DNA of 64,000 nucleotides from Rhodobacter sp. SGA-6-6 (GTDB taxonomy: Bacteria > Pseudomonadota > Alphaproteobacteria > Rhodobacterales > Rhodobacteraceae), in NCBI RefSeq assembly GCF_011043545.1, contig NZ_JAAKGP010000001.1, positions 248,001-312,000 of the forward strand. Reading direction: 5' to 3'. A program made the position numbers and the translations under genes. This document shows, in pieces, positions 8,910-16,526 of the stretch. The notes below the pieces were generated by a model. The model searched no databases. It saw only the letters and a list, made by a program, of their open reading frames with translations, and was not told the DNA's origin. Numbering within the stretch: position 1 is the first letter of the stretch; each line of letters begins with the position of its first letter.

Positions 8910-10139
8910 ATGGAGCATGATGCCGACATCCTGATCGCGGGCGGCGGGCTGAACGGCCCGGCCCTGGCGCTGGCGCTGGCGCAGGGCGGCCTGCGGGTCG
9001 CGGTGATCGACGCCCGCCCGGCGCCGGCCCGGGCCGAGGCCGGCTTCGACGGCCGGGCCTATGCGCTGGCCATCGCCTCGAAGCGGCTGTTGCAGGCGGT
9101 GGGGGTCTGGGACCGGGTGGCGGCGCAGAGCCAGCCGATGCTGCGGATCGTCACCAGCGACGGCCATGCCGGCCGGGGCGCCTCGCCCTTCCACCTGTCC
9201 TTCGACAGCGCCGAGATCGAGGAAGGCCCGATGGGCTTCATGCTGGAGGACCGCTTCCTCTATGCCGCCTTCCTTGCGGCGATGGCCGCGGAGCCTGGGA
9301 TCGCGCTCTTGTCCGGCGAGACCGTGGTGGCGCAGGAGACCGGCCCGCAGGGGGTGACGGTGACGCTGGCCTCCGGCCGCCGGCTGGCGGGGCGGCTGCT
9401 GGTCGGCTGCGACGGCCGCGGCTCGGGCGTGGCCTTGCGGGCGGGGATAAGGCGGCAGGGCTGGGGCTACGGCCAGACCGCGCTGGTGACGGCCATCGCG
9501 CATGAAAAGCCCCACGAGGGCACGGCGCATCAGTTCTTCATGCCCTCCGGCCCGCTGGCGATCCTGCCCTTGCCGGGCGGCCGCCACTCCAGCATCGTCT
9601 GGAGCGAGACCGACGCGCAGGCGCAGGCGATCCAGGCGCTGGACGACGACGGCTATCTGGCGGCGCTGCGGCCGCGGTTCGGCGATTTCCTCGGGCAGAT
9701 CGCGCTGGCCGGCGCCCGCTTCACCTACCCGCTGAGCCTGTCGCTGGCCGAGCGCTTCGTCGCCGAACGGGTGGCGCTGGTCGGCGACGCGGCGCATGGG
9801 GTGCATCCCATCGCCGGGCAGGGGCTGAACCTCGGCCTGCGCGACGTGGCGGCGCTGGCCGAGGTGCTGATCCTGGCGCATCGCCGCGGCGAGGACATCG
9901 GCGGCGCGGTGCCGCTGGAGGACTACCAGCGCTGGCGCCGCTTCGACGCCACCACGCTGGCCCTGGGGATGGACGGGGTGAACCGGCTGTTCTCCAACGA
10001 CAATCCGCTGCTGCGGCTGGGGCGCGACCTCGGGATGGGACTGGTCAACGCCCTGCCCGGGCTGCGGCGGGGTTTCATCCGGCAGGCGGCCGGGTTGCAG
10101 GGGGAACTGCCGCGGCTGCTGGCCGGCAAGCGGGTGTGA
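8910..10139 (+). CDS. UbiH/UbiF/COQ6-family FAD-dependent hydroxylase
   Basis: 409 aa. Aromatic-ring hydroxylase of ubiquinone biosynthesis. Three family motifs are visible: the N-terminal dinucleotide motif ILIAGGGLNGPALA (about residues 7-20), the DG motif VGCDGRGSG, and the FAD-ribityl GD motif VALVGDAAHGVHPIAGQGLNLG near residue 300. Which ring position is hydroxylated cannot be told from sequence; alphaproteobacteria often use UbiL or UbiM at this step. coq9 elsewhere in the window (39998) fits the same pathway. Confidence 0.88.
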   Translation: MEHDADILIAGGGLNGPALALALAQGGLRVAVIDARPAPARAEAGFDGRAYALAIASKRLLQAVGVWDRVAAQSQPMLRIVTSDGHAGRGASPFHLSFDSAEIEEGPMGFMLEDRFLYAAFLAAMAAEPGIALLSGETVVAQETGPQGVTVTLASGRRLAGRLLVGCDGRGSGVALRAGIRRQGWGYGQTALVTAIAHEKPHEGTAHQFFMPSGPLAILPLPGGRHSSIVWSETDAQAQAIQALDDDGYLAALRPRFGDFLGQIALAGARFTYPLSLSLAERFVAERVALVGDAAHGVHPIAGQGLNLGLRDVAALAEVLILAHRRGEDIGGAVPLEDYQRWRRFDATTLALGMDGVNRLFSNDNPLLRLGRDLGMGLVNALPGLRRGFIRQAAGLQGELPRLLAGKRV

Positions 10140-10140
10140 G

Positions 10141-10217
10141 AGCGGCGGGGTGAACCCCGCCCTACACATGACCATCGGGTTCGGCGACAATCGTAGGGCG
10201 GGGTTCACCCCGCCGCT
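10141..10217. repeat. REPIN-like pair of inverted palindromic repeats
   Basis: Two copies of a short palindromic repeat with core GGCGGGGTTCACCCCGCC face each other: 10141-10165 and 10193-10217 are perfect reverse complements over 25 nt, separated by 27 nt. Each half is itself a hairpin, so the whole can fold either as two small hairpins or one long one. A third single copy lies at 10459-10480. The pattern matches REPIN elements: paired REPs lying in a gap at gene ends. Confidence 0.85.
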
Positions 10218-10232
10218 TCTCGCCGTTGTCGG

Positions 10233-10440
10233 CGGGCGGGAACAGGCGAGGCATTGCCTCGCCTCGCCCCTGCGCAGCGATTCAACCGGAGACGGATCAG
10301 CACATAAACCCGAGAGGCCAGCGCCCGACCCGGCGGGCGAGAAGCGCCCGCCGGGGGCGGGGCGGGCGCTGGCCGGGCCTTGAGGGCCCGGCCGGTCTGG
10401 TTGACATGGTGCGCGGTGGCGAAGGCACGCGCCTTCGCCA
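10233..10440 (+). repeat. Dispersed structured element, copy 2
   Basis: Same orientation and hairpin order as the other five copies. Here the third stem is perfect: GGCCGGGCC/GGCCCGGCC with a TTGAG loop. The final hairpin is TGGCGAAGGC-ACGC-GCCTTCGCCA. It is bracketed by short palindromic repeats (10141-10217 and 10459-10480). No other content is seen in the 10140-10500 gap, which separates two convergent genes. Confidence 0.9.
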
Positions 10441-10458
10441 AGGAAAGCCGGGTGGAAT

Positions 10459-10480
10459 GGCGGGGTGAACCCCGCCCTAC
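10459..10480. repeat. Short palindromic repeat, single copy
   Basis: Same 22-nt family as the pair at 10141-10217 (core GGCGGGGTGAACCCCGCC), placed just downstream of dispersed element copy 2 and before the 3' end of the Trm112-like gene. Confidence 0.8.
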
Positions 10481-10500
10481 GGTGCCAGAGCGGGCCCCCT

Positions 10501-10683
10501 TCACTCCACCTCCCGCGCCTCCGAGACCAGCATCACCGGGATGCCGTCCCTGACCGGAAAGGCCAGACCGGCGGATTTGGAGACCAGTTCCTGCCGCTCG
10601 GCATCCCAGCTCAGCACGGAATGCGTAACGGGGCAGACCAGCGCCTCCAGCATCCGGCGGTCGGCGGTCACTTCGTCGGTCAT
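10501..10683 (-). CDS. Trm112 family protein
   Basis: 60 aa, the full length for bacterial Trm112/YcaR-type proteins. Visible family features: [16 protein letters not shown] near the N-terminus, [20 protein letters not shown] at the C-terminus (the [10 protein letters not shown]-like signature). Eukaryotic Trm112 activates methyltransferases; the bacterial role is not settled. Only one Cys of the usual zinc site is present. Its ATG overlaps the stop of the upstream Lon-N-domain gene (ATGA), so translation is likely coupled. Confidence 0.85.
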   Translation of the reverse strand: MTDEVTADRRMLEALVCPVTHSVLSWDAERQELVSKSAGLAFPVRDGIPVMLVSEAREVE

Positions 10684-11318
10684 TGCAGCACCTCGTCGTC
10701 CTCGCCGCCGCGCAGGGAGAATTCGATCAGCGTCACCAGCGTCTCGCGCCGCGTCACCAGGTCGGGCGCCTCCAGCAGCGCCTGCCGGTCCTCGGGCGTG
10801 AAGGGGGCCAGCTGCGACAGCGCGTTGATCAGCGGCTCCGGCTCGGCGCTGCGCAGGCTGTCCCAGTCCGAGGTCAGGCCGCGGGCGGCGAAGAACCGCG
10901 CCAGCAGGTCGAGAAATCCCTCGCGGTCGAAGCCGGGGTCCGCCTCGGCGGGGCCGAGGTCGCGGGCGAAGGGCGCCCAGTCGACCGAGGCGCGGCGGTA
11001 GGGGGCGAAGCCCTGCACCTCGTCGCGGATGCGGAAGCGGCTGATCCCGGCCAGCGTGATCATGTAGCGCCCGTCCGGGGTTTCCGAGAAGCCGACCATC
11101 CGCCCGGCGCAGCCGATGGCCTGCAGCCCCTCGGCCCCCTGGGTCTCGCGCGGCTGCACCATGCCGATCAGCCGGGCGGAGGTCTTCAGGCAATCCTCGA
11201 CCATCGCCAGATAGCGCGGCTCGAAGATGTGCAGCGGCAGGCGGGCGCGGGGCAGCAACAGCGCCCCGGACAGCGGGAAGACGGGAATCGTCTCGGGAAG
11301 GTCGGCGGCGCGGATCAT
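10680..11318 (-). CDS. LON N-terminal (substrate-binding) domain protein
   Basis: 212 aa. Carries only the Lon protease N-terminal domain ([26 protein letters not shown], residues about 11-36), with no AAA or protease domain, so it is a stand-alone LonN protein of unknown partner. [16 protein letters not shown] matches the usual family start; an upstream in-frame start (11399) would add an unrelated Arg/Cys-rich stretch. Transcribed with the thioredoxin-TPR gene upstream and the Trm112-like gene downstream. Confidence 0.88.
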   Translation of the reverse strand: MIRAADLPETIPVFPLSGALLLPRARLPLHIFEPRYLAMVEDCLKTSARLIGMVQPRETQGAEGLQAIGCAGRMVGFSETPDGRYMITLAGISRFRIRDEVQGFAPYRRASVDWAPFARDLGPAEADPGFDREGFLDLLARFFAARGLTSDWDSLRSAEPEPLINALSQLAPFTPEDRQALLEAPDLVTRRETLVTLIEFSLRGGEDDEVLQ

Positions 11319-11414
11319 GGCGGGATGGTAGGGGCAGCACCGGACGCGGGCAATCGTCCCGCGCGAAGGGCCCGGCGGGCAGGCAGCCGCCCGCCGCACC
11401 GGGCGGCCTGGGGA

Positions 11415-12320
11415 TCAGGCGAAGATCATCGAGGACAGCCGGCGGCGGCCCTTCAGCACGATCGGGTCCTGCGGCTTCAGCGCGTCGAAGATGGTGAAGA
11501 GCTGGGTCCGCGCGGCGCCGTCGTTCCATTCGCGGTCGCGGCGGAACAGGTCCAGCAGCTGGTCCACCGCCTCCTCCACCTTGCCGGCGGCGTTCAGCGC
11601 CACGGCGAGGTCGAAACGGGCCTGATGGTTCTGCGGATCGGCCTCCACCGCCGCGCGCAGCTCGGCCTCCGGCCCGGCATTGGCGGCCTGCCGCGCCAGA
11701 CCCAGCTGGGCGCGGGCGGCTTCCAGCTCCTTCGCCTTGGCGATGGCGGCGGGGGCGGCGTTCAGGAAGGCCTCGGCCTGGTCGAGGTTGCCCGCGGCGA
11801 CATGGGCGCGGGCGAGGCCGGCATAGGCGGCGGGGTTCTCCGGCTCCTCGCCCAGGATCGCGGCGAAGGTCTCGGTGGCATCGGCCAGCGCGCCCTGTTC
11901 CAGCATCTCCTCGGCCGCGGCAAGGGCATCGGCCAGCCCGCCGTCGCCGCCAAGCGCGGCCAGCTTGTCGATGAATTTCTTGATCTCCGACCCGGGCAGC
12001 GCGCCCTGGAAGCCGTCGACCGGCTGGCCCTGCCAGAAGGCATAGACGGTGGGGATCGACTGGATGCGCATCTGCGCGGCGATGGCCTGGTTCCGGTCGA
12101 CGTCGATCTTGACCAGCTTCACCTTGCCCTTCGCCGCAGTCACCGCCGCCTCCAGCGCCGGGCCGAGCTGCTTGCAGGGGCCGCACCAGGTGGCCCAGAA
12201 GTCCACGATCACCGGCACCTCGCGCGAGGCGTCGATGACGTCGGCCATGAAGCCGGCCTCGCTGCCGTCCTTGATCAGATCGCCCGCGGGGGCGGCGGAA
12301 GTGTCGCCAAGACCAAGCAT
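11415..12320 (-). CDS. Thioredoxin-domain/TPR co-chaperone, YbbN type
   Basis: 301 aa. N-terminal thioredoxin domain with active site WCGPC near residue 47 and the cis-Pro in [10 protein letters not shown], then a TPR-like helical C-terminus (about 120-301; repeated Ala-rich helices such as [28 protein letters not shown]). E. coli CnoX (YbbN) has the same layout and passes substrates to GroEL and DnaK; E. coli YbbN lacks redox activity because of SXXC, whereas here CGPC is intact, so oxidoreductase activity is expected. Confidence 0.88.
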   Translation of the reverse strand: MLGLGDTSAAPAGDLIKDGSEAGFMADVIDASREVPVIVDFWATWCGPCKQLGPALEAAVTAAKGKVKLVKIDVDRNQAIAAQMRIQSIPTVYAFWQGQPVDGFQGALPGSEIKKFIDKLAALGGDGGLADALAAAEEMLEQGALADATETFAAILGEEPENPAAYAGLARAHVAAGNLDQAEAFLNAAPAAIAKAKELEAARAQLGLARQAANAGPEAELRAAVEADPQNHQARFDLAVALNAAGKVEEAVDQLLDLFRRDREWNDGAARTQLFTIFDALKPQDPIVLKGRRRLSSMIFA

Positions 12321-12384
12321 GTCGTCCTCATCTTCAGGTTCGGGGCCTATATGAGCCTTCGGGGCGGGATCGCCAAGGGGGTCT

Positions 12385-12441
12385 GCTCATCGGTGCCTTC
12401 GGCCCTCTTCGCGCGATGAGCGGCCGAAGGCACGCGAAGAG
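12385..12441. repeat. Interleaved three-block inverted arrangement
   Basis: Three consecutive blocks are followed by their reverse complements in the same, not the reversed, order: A GCTCATCG (12385-12392), B GTGCCTTCGGCC (12393-12404), C CTCTTCGCG (12405-12413), then A' CGATGAGC (12414-12421), B' GGCCGAAGGCAC (12422-12433), C' CGCGAAGAG (12433-12441). It lies between the start of the thioredoxin-TPR gene and the end of tag, on a stretch with no gene. Confidence 0.8.
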
Positions 12442-12447
12442 CGCCTG

Positions 12448-13014
12448 TCACGCCATCGCGGCGCATTCGGCATGGGCGGGGCAGTCGACCATGTGGTCGT
12501 TCACCATGCCCACGGCCTGCATGAAGGCATAGGTGATGGTCGGGCCGCAGAACTTGAAGCCGCGGGCCTTCAGCGCCTTCGACATCGCGCGGGATTCGGC
12601 GGTCTCGGTCGGCACCCCGGCCATCGAGGTCAGCCGGTTCTGGATCGGCTTGCCGCCGACGAAGGACCAGAGGAAAGGCGAGAAGCCCTGTTCCGCCTCG
12701 ATCTCAAGGTAGGCGCGGGCCGAGGCGATGGTGCCCTCGATCTTGCCGCGGTGGCGGACGATGCCGGGATCGGCCAGCAGGCGCAGGACCTCCGGCTCGC
12801 CCCATGTGGCGATCTCCTCGGGGTGGAAGCCGCGGAAGGCGGCGCGGAAGGTCTCGCGCTTGCGCAGGATGGTGATCCAGGAAAGCCCGGCCTGGAAGCC
12901 GTCGAGGATCAGCTTCTCCCACAGCGCGCGGGGGTCGCGCTCGGGGCGGCCCCAGTCGGTGTCGTGGTAGGCGACGTAGAGCGGATCGGTGCCGCACCAG
13001 CTGCAACGTGTCAT
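12448..13014 (-). CDS. tag: DNA-3-methyladenine glycosylase I
   Basis: 188 aa, family length. Removes 3-methyladenine from alkylated DNA. Starts MTRCSWCGTDPLYVAYHDTDWGRP, which is the diagnostic N-terminus, and carries LSWITILRKRETFRAAFRGF and FKFCGPTITYAFMQAVGMVNDH. Zinc ligands expected in the family appear as Cys4, His17 and the C-terminal His/Cys in CPAHAEC. Divergent from the EAL-domain gene. Confidence 0.95.
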   Translation of the reverse strand: MTRCSWCGTDPLYVAYHDTDWGRPERDPRALWEKLILDGFQAGLSWITILRKRETFRAAFRGFHPEEIATWGEPEVLRLLADPGIVRHRGKIEGTIASARAYLEIEAEQGFSPFLWSFVGGKPIQNRLTSMAGVPTETAESRAMSKALKARGFKFCGPTITYAFMQAVGMVNDHMVDCPAHAECAAMA

Positions 13015-13119
13015 GGGACCCCCGGAAAATCGCGCGACTTCGAGGCAAATGCCGAAGCTTCAGCCGGGGTTTACCCTTCCCGGCGCAGCCTGTCACGCGA
13101 TGCCGCCGCGGGGGATGCG

Positions 13120-13968
13120 ATGAGTTTCATGTCGGGGCCGAAACGGCCGAGGTTCGAGATCGAGGCCGGGCTGGAAAATCCCCTGGCCGTCGCCGTCTCG
13201 GCGGCGGACCGCGAGGTGCTGGCGATGGTGCGGGCGGCGCTGTCGCTGCGGCGGATGCGGCTGGCCTTCCAGCCGGCGGTCTATGCGGCGGACCCGTCGA
13301 TCATCGGCTTCTACGAAGGCTATATCCGGCTTCTCGACCCGCAGGACCGGGTGATCCCCGCGCGCGACTTCATGGAGGTGGCCGAGACGCAGGAACTGGG
13401 GCGCGAGATCGACGTGGCCGCGCTGCAGCTGGGGCTGATCGCCCTGCAGAAGAACCCGGGCATCCGGGTGGCGGTGAACATGTCGGCGCGCTCGGTCGGC
13501 TACCGGAAATGGGTGCAGGTGCTGCGGCAGGCGCTGAAGACCCATCCCGGCCTCGGGCGCGGGCTGATCCTGGAGATCGGCGAGGCTTCGGCGATGCAGA
13601 TGCCCGACGTGCTGGTCCCCTTCATGAAGGAGCTGCGCGAGGAGGGGATCGCCTTCACGCTGGACGATTTCGGCGCCGGGGCGACATCGCTGCGGCTGCT
13701 GTCGGAATTCCGCTTCGACATCGCCAAGCTGGACGGAGGGTTCGTCCGCGGGATCGAGCGGGATGCGGGCAACCAGCCGATCCTGCGCGCCGCCATCGCC
13801 ATGGCGCGGGAGTTCGGCATGTTCCTCGTGGCCGAGGCGGTGGAGACCGCGGCCGAGGCCAACTGGCTGCGCGAGCAGGGGGTGGGATGTCTGCAAGGCT
13901 ATCTGTTCGGCGCGCCGGAGGTGACGCCGGATTTCAGCCGCTTCCGCAGGGGGCGGCAGGAGGGATAA
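13120..13968 (+). CDS. EAL domain protein (c-di-GMP phosphodiesterase family)
   Basis: 282 aa, a single EAL domain with no GGDEF or sensor domain attached. The signature is altered: EGY replaces EAL (in FYEGYIRLLDP), and LEIGEAS stands for LEITE. The metal-binding Asp pair is kept (LDDFGAGATSL), as are AKLDGGFV (Lys), VAEAVET and LQGYLFGAPE. NMSARS gives the conserved Asn. It could be active, weakly active or a c-di-GMP-binding effector. ATG 13120 is the first start in frame after the divergent tag promoter region. Confidence 0.83.
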   Translation: MSFMSGPKRPRFEIEAGLENPLAVAVSAADREVLAMVRAALSLRRMRLAFQPAVYAADPSIIGFYEGYIRLLDPQDRVIPARDFMEVAETQELGREIDVAALQLGLIALQKNPGIRVAVNMSARSVGYRKWVQVLRQALKTHPGLGRGLILEIGEASAMQMPDVLVPFMKELREEGIAFTLDDFGAGATSLRLLSEFRFDIAKLDGGFVRGIERDAGNQPILRAAIAMAREFGMFLVAEAVETAAEANWLREQGVGCLQGYLFGAPEVTPDFSRFRRGRQEG

Positions 13969-13973
13969 TGGCC

Positions 13974-14033
13974 GGCGGGGTGGACCCCGTCCTATGGGAT
14001 GACCCGGCATCGTAGGGCGGGGTTCACCCCGCC
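13974..14033. repeat. REPIN-like pair of short palindromic repeats
   Basis: A degenerate copy at 13974-13995 and a consensus copy at 14012-14033 (core GGCGGGGTTCACCCCGCC) face each other in opposite orientation, just after the EAL gene. Same family as 10141-10217 and, as there, immediately upstream of a copy of the large structured element. Confidence 0.75.
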
Positions 14034-14048
14034 ATTCCTTCGATATCC

Positions 14049-14260
14049 GCGGGCGGGATAAGGCGAGGCGCTGCCTCGCCCCCGCCCGTGCGCGGCGGTT
14101 GCTCCCGGAGACGGTGGCTGCACAAGACCCCGAGAGGCCAGCGCCCGACCCGGCGGGCGAGAAGCGCCCGCGAGGGCGGGGCGGGCGCTGGCCGGGCCTT
14201 TGGGGCCCGGCCGGGAAGGTTGCAACCGTTCCGCCATGGCGAAGGCACGCGCCTTCGCCA
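14049..14260 (+). repeat. Dispersed structured element, copy 3
   Basis: Same orientation as the other copies, in the gap between the EAL gene and phaA. First hairpin GGCGAGGCG/TGCCTCGCC keeps pairing with a G-U. The inner stem has lost a C (GCGCCCGCG instead of GCGCCCGCC), but the outer 12-bp stem is perfect. The remaining about 150 bp up to phaA must contain the phaA promoter. Confidence 0.88.
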
Positions 14261-14409
14261 AGGCAATCACGGCCAATGTTCCCCCCTCCCCCGCCATTAT
14301 CGGCAATGATGCCGCATCGCCGCGCAACTTTCTTGCGGTTGCGGCGCGAAAGTCCTAATCCCGAGTCAGGCGCGGATTGCGCGGACATCACCTTGAGGAG
14401 AGGGATCAC

Positions 14410-15585
14410 ATGACCAATGTCGTTATCGTCGCGGCGGGCCGCACCGCCGTGGGCAGTTTCAACGGTTCCTTCGCCAATACCCCCGCGCATGATCTCGGCG
14501 CCGCGGTGATCGAGGGCGTGGTCGCCCGCGCCGGCATCGACAAGGCGGAAGTCGAGGAAACCATCCTCGGCCAGGTGCTGACCGCCGGCCAGGGCCAGAA
14601 CCCGGCCCGCCAGGCCGCGATCAAGGCCGGCCTGCCGAAGGAGGCCAGCGCCTGGGGGCTGAACCAGGTCTGCGGCTCGGGCCTCCGCGCCGTGGCGCTC
14701 GGCGCGCAGCATGTCCAGCTGGGCGACGCGCGGATCGTCGTCGCCGGCGGGCAGGAAAGCATGAGCCTCTCGCCCCATGTCGCGCATCTGCGCGCCGGCC
14801 AGAAGATGGGCGACCTGAACTTCATCGATTCGATGATCAAGGACGGGCTCTGGGATGCCTTCAACGGCTATCACATGGGCCAGACCGCCGAGAACGTCGC
14901 CAACCAGTGGCAGATTTCCCGCGACATGCAGGACGAATTCGCGTTGGCCAGCCAGAACAAGGCCGAGGCCGCGCAGAAGGCCGGCAAGTTCAAGGACGAG
15001 ATCATCCCCTTCACCGTGAAGACCCGCAAGGGCGACACCGTGGTCGACGCCGACGAATACATCCGCCACGGAGCGACGATGGAGGCGATGCAGAAGCTGC
15101 GCCCCGCCTTCGTCAAGGACGGCTCGGTGACGGCGGCGAACGCCTCGGGCATCAACGACGGCGCGGCGGCGGTGCTGCTGATGTCCGAGGAAGAGGCGGC
15201 CAAGCGCGGGCTGAAGGTGCTGGCGCGGATCGCCAGCTACGCCACCGCCGGGCTGGACCCCTCGATCATGGGCGTCGGCCCGATCTACGCCAGCCGCAAG
15301 GCGCTGGAGAAGGCGGGCTGGAAGGTCGGCGACCTCGACCTGGTCGAGGCGAACGAGGCCTTCGCCGCCCAGGCCTGCGCGGTGAACAAGGACATGGGCT
15401 GGGACCCCGCCATCGTCAACGTCAACGGCGGCGCCATCGCCATCGGCCACCCGATCGGCGCCTCGGGCGCGCGCATCCTGAACACGCTGCTGTTCGAGAT
15501 GAACCGCTCGGACAAGAAGAAGGGCCTGGCGACGCTGTGCATCGGCGGCGGCATGGGCGTGGCGATGTGCCTCGAACGGGCCTGA
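14410..15585 (+). CDS. phaA: Acetyl-CoA C-acetyltransferase (beta-ketothiolase)
   Basis: 391 aa. Condenses two acetyl-CoA to acetoacetyl-CoA for polyhydroxybutyrate synthesis. Active-site Cys88 sits in [10 protein letters not shown]; the two C-terminal catalytic blocks are [14 protein letters not shown] (His) and CIGGGMG (Cys). A good ribosome site (TTGAGGAGAG) precedes the ATG. phaB follows 120 bp later, but a strong hairpin lies between them. Confidence 0.96.
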   Translation: MTNVVIVAAGRTAVGSFNGSFANTPAHDLGAAVIEGVVARAGIDKAEVEETILGQVLTAGQGQNPARQAAIKAGLPKEASAWGLNQVCGSGLRAVALGAQHVQLGDARIVVAGGQESMSLSPHVAHLRAGQKMGDLNFIDSMIKDGLWDAFNGYHMGQTAENVANQWQISRDMQDEFALASQNKAEAAQKAGKFKDEIIPFTVKTRKGDTVVDADEYIRHGATMEAMQKLRPAFVKDGSVTAANASGINDGAAAVLLMSEEEAAKRGLKVLARIASYATAGLDPSIMGVGPIYASRKALEKAGWKVGDLDLVEANEAFAAQACAVNKDMGWDPAIVNVNGGAIAIGHPIGASGARILNTLLFEMNRSDKKKGLATLCIGGGMGVAMCLERA

Positions 15586-15621
15586 ACTGAGGCTGCATCC
15601 GCAGCATCCTTCTGCAAATGC

Positions 15622-15661
15622 AAAACCGGCGCGCAATAATGTTGCGCGCCGGTTTTCATTT
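15622..15661 (+). terminator. Rho-independent terminator between phaA and phaB
   Basis: A perfect 15-bp stem (AAAACCGGCGCGCAA at 15622-15636, its complement at 15642-15656) with a 5-nt loop and flanking A- and T-runs. The stem reads the same on both strands, so it can stop transcription in either direction. Its place inside the pha pair suggests that phaB has its own promoter or is reached by read-through only. Confidence 0.85.
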
Positions 15662-15705
15662 CGGTAACAGGATTTCAAGGCCAGAACACCCAGGAGGAGA
15701 ATCAC

Positions 15706-16431
15706 ATGGCACGGGTTGCACTTGTCACCGGCGGATCCCGCGGCATCGGCGCGGCGATCTCGGTCGCGCTGAAGGCGGCGGGCTACAAGGTGGCGGCGAA
15801 CTACGCCGGCAACGACGAGGCGGCGGCGGCCTTCACCAAGGAGACCGGCATCCCGACCTACAAGTGGTCGGTCGCGGATTACGACGCCTGCGCCGCCGGG
15901 ATCGCCAAGGTGGAGGCCGAGGTGGGGCCGGTGGACGTGCTGGTGAACAACGCCGGGATCACTCGGGATGCGATGTTCCACAAGATGACCCCGGGCCAGT
16001 GGAAAGAGGTGATCGACACCAACCTGACCGGGCTGTTCAACATGACCCATCCGCTGTGGTCGGGGATGCGCGACCGCAAGTTCGGCCGGGTGATCAACAT
16101 CTCCTCGATCAACGGCCAGAAGGGGCAGGCCGGGCAGGCGAACTATTCGGCGGCGAAGTCGGGCGACCTCGGCTTCACCAAGGCGCTGGCGCAGGAAGGC
16201 GCGCGGGCCGGCATCACCGTGAACGCGATCTGCCCGGGCTATATCGGCACCGAGATGGTGCGCGCCATCGACGAGAAGGTGCTGAACGAACGCATCATCC
16301 CGCAAATCCCGGTCGGCCGCTTGGGCGAGCCGGAGGAGATCGCCCGCTGCGTGGTGTTCCTGGCGGCCGAGGATGCCGGTTTTATCACCGGCGCGACGAT
16401 CAGCGCCAACGGCGGACAGTTCTTCGTCTGA
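15706..16431 (+). CDS. phaB: Acetoacetyl-CoA reductase
   Basis: 241 aa, short-chain dehydrogenase. Makes (R)-3-hydroxybutyryl-CoA, the PHB monomer, with NADPH. Rossmann motif TGGSRGIG at residues 8-15, NNAG at 81-84, catalytic Ser near 133, Tyr147 and Lys151 in YSAAKSG. The INGQKGQAGQANYSAAK stretch is characteristic of PhaB rather than FabG. Preceded by AGGAGAAT just before the ATG. Confidence 0.95.
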   Translation: MARVALVTGGSRGIGAAISVALKAAGYKVAANYAGNDEAAAAFTKETGIPTYKWSVADYDACAAGIAKVEAEVGPVDVLVNNAGITRDAMFHKMTPGQWKEVIDTNLTGLFNMTHPLWSGMRDRKFGRVINISSINGQKGQAGQANYSAAKSGDLGFTKALAQEGARAGITVNAICPGYIGTEMVRAIDEKVLNERIIPQIPVGRLGEPEEIARCVVFLAAEDAGFITGATISANGGQFFV

Positions 16432-16458
16432 ACCAGAGGCGCCGACACCATGCCCTGA

Positions 16459-16483
16459 GGCCCGCCGCCATGGCGGGCCTTTT
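16459..16483 (+). terminator. Terminator after phaB
   Basis: Stem GGCCCGCC/GGCGGGCC with a 5-nt loop (16459-16479) directly followed by TTTT. Confidence 0.7.
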
Positions 16484-16526
16484 CCCTTTCCCCGGCGCGG
16501 GCTACAGGGACAGGGGGAGGACAGGA

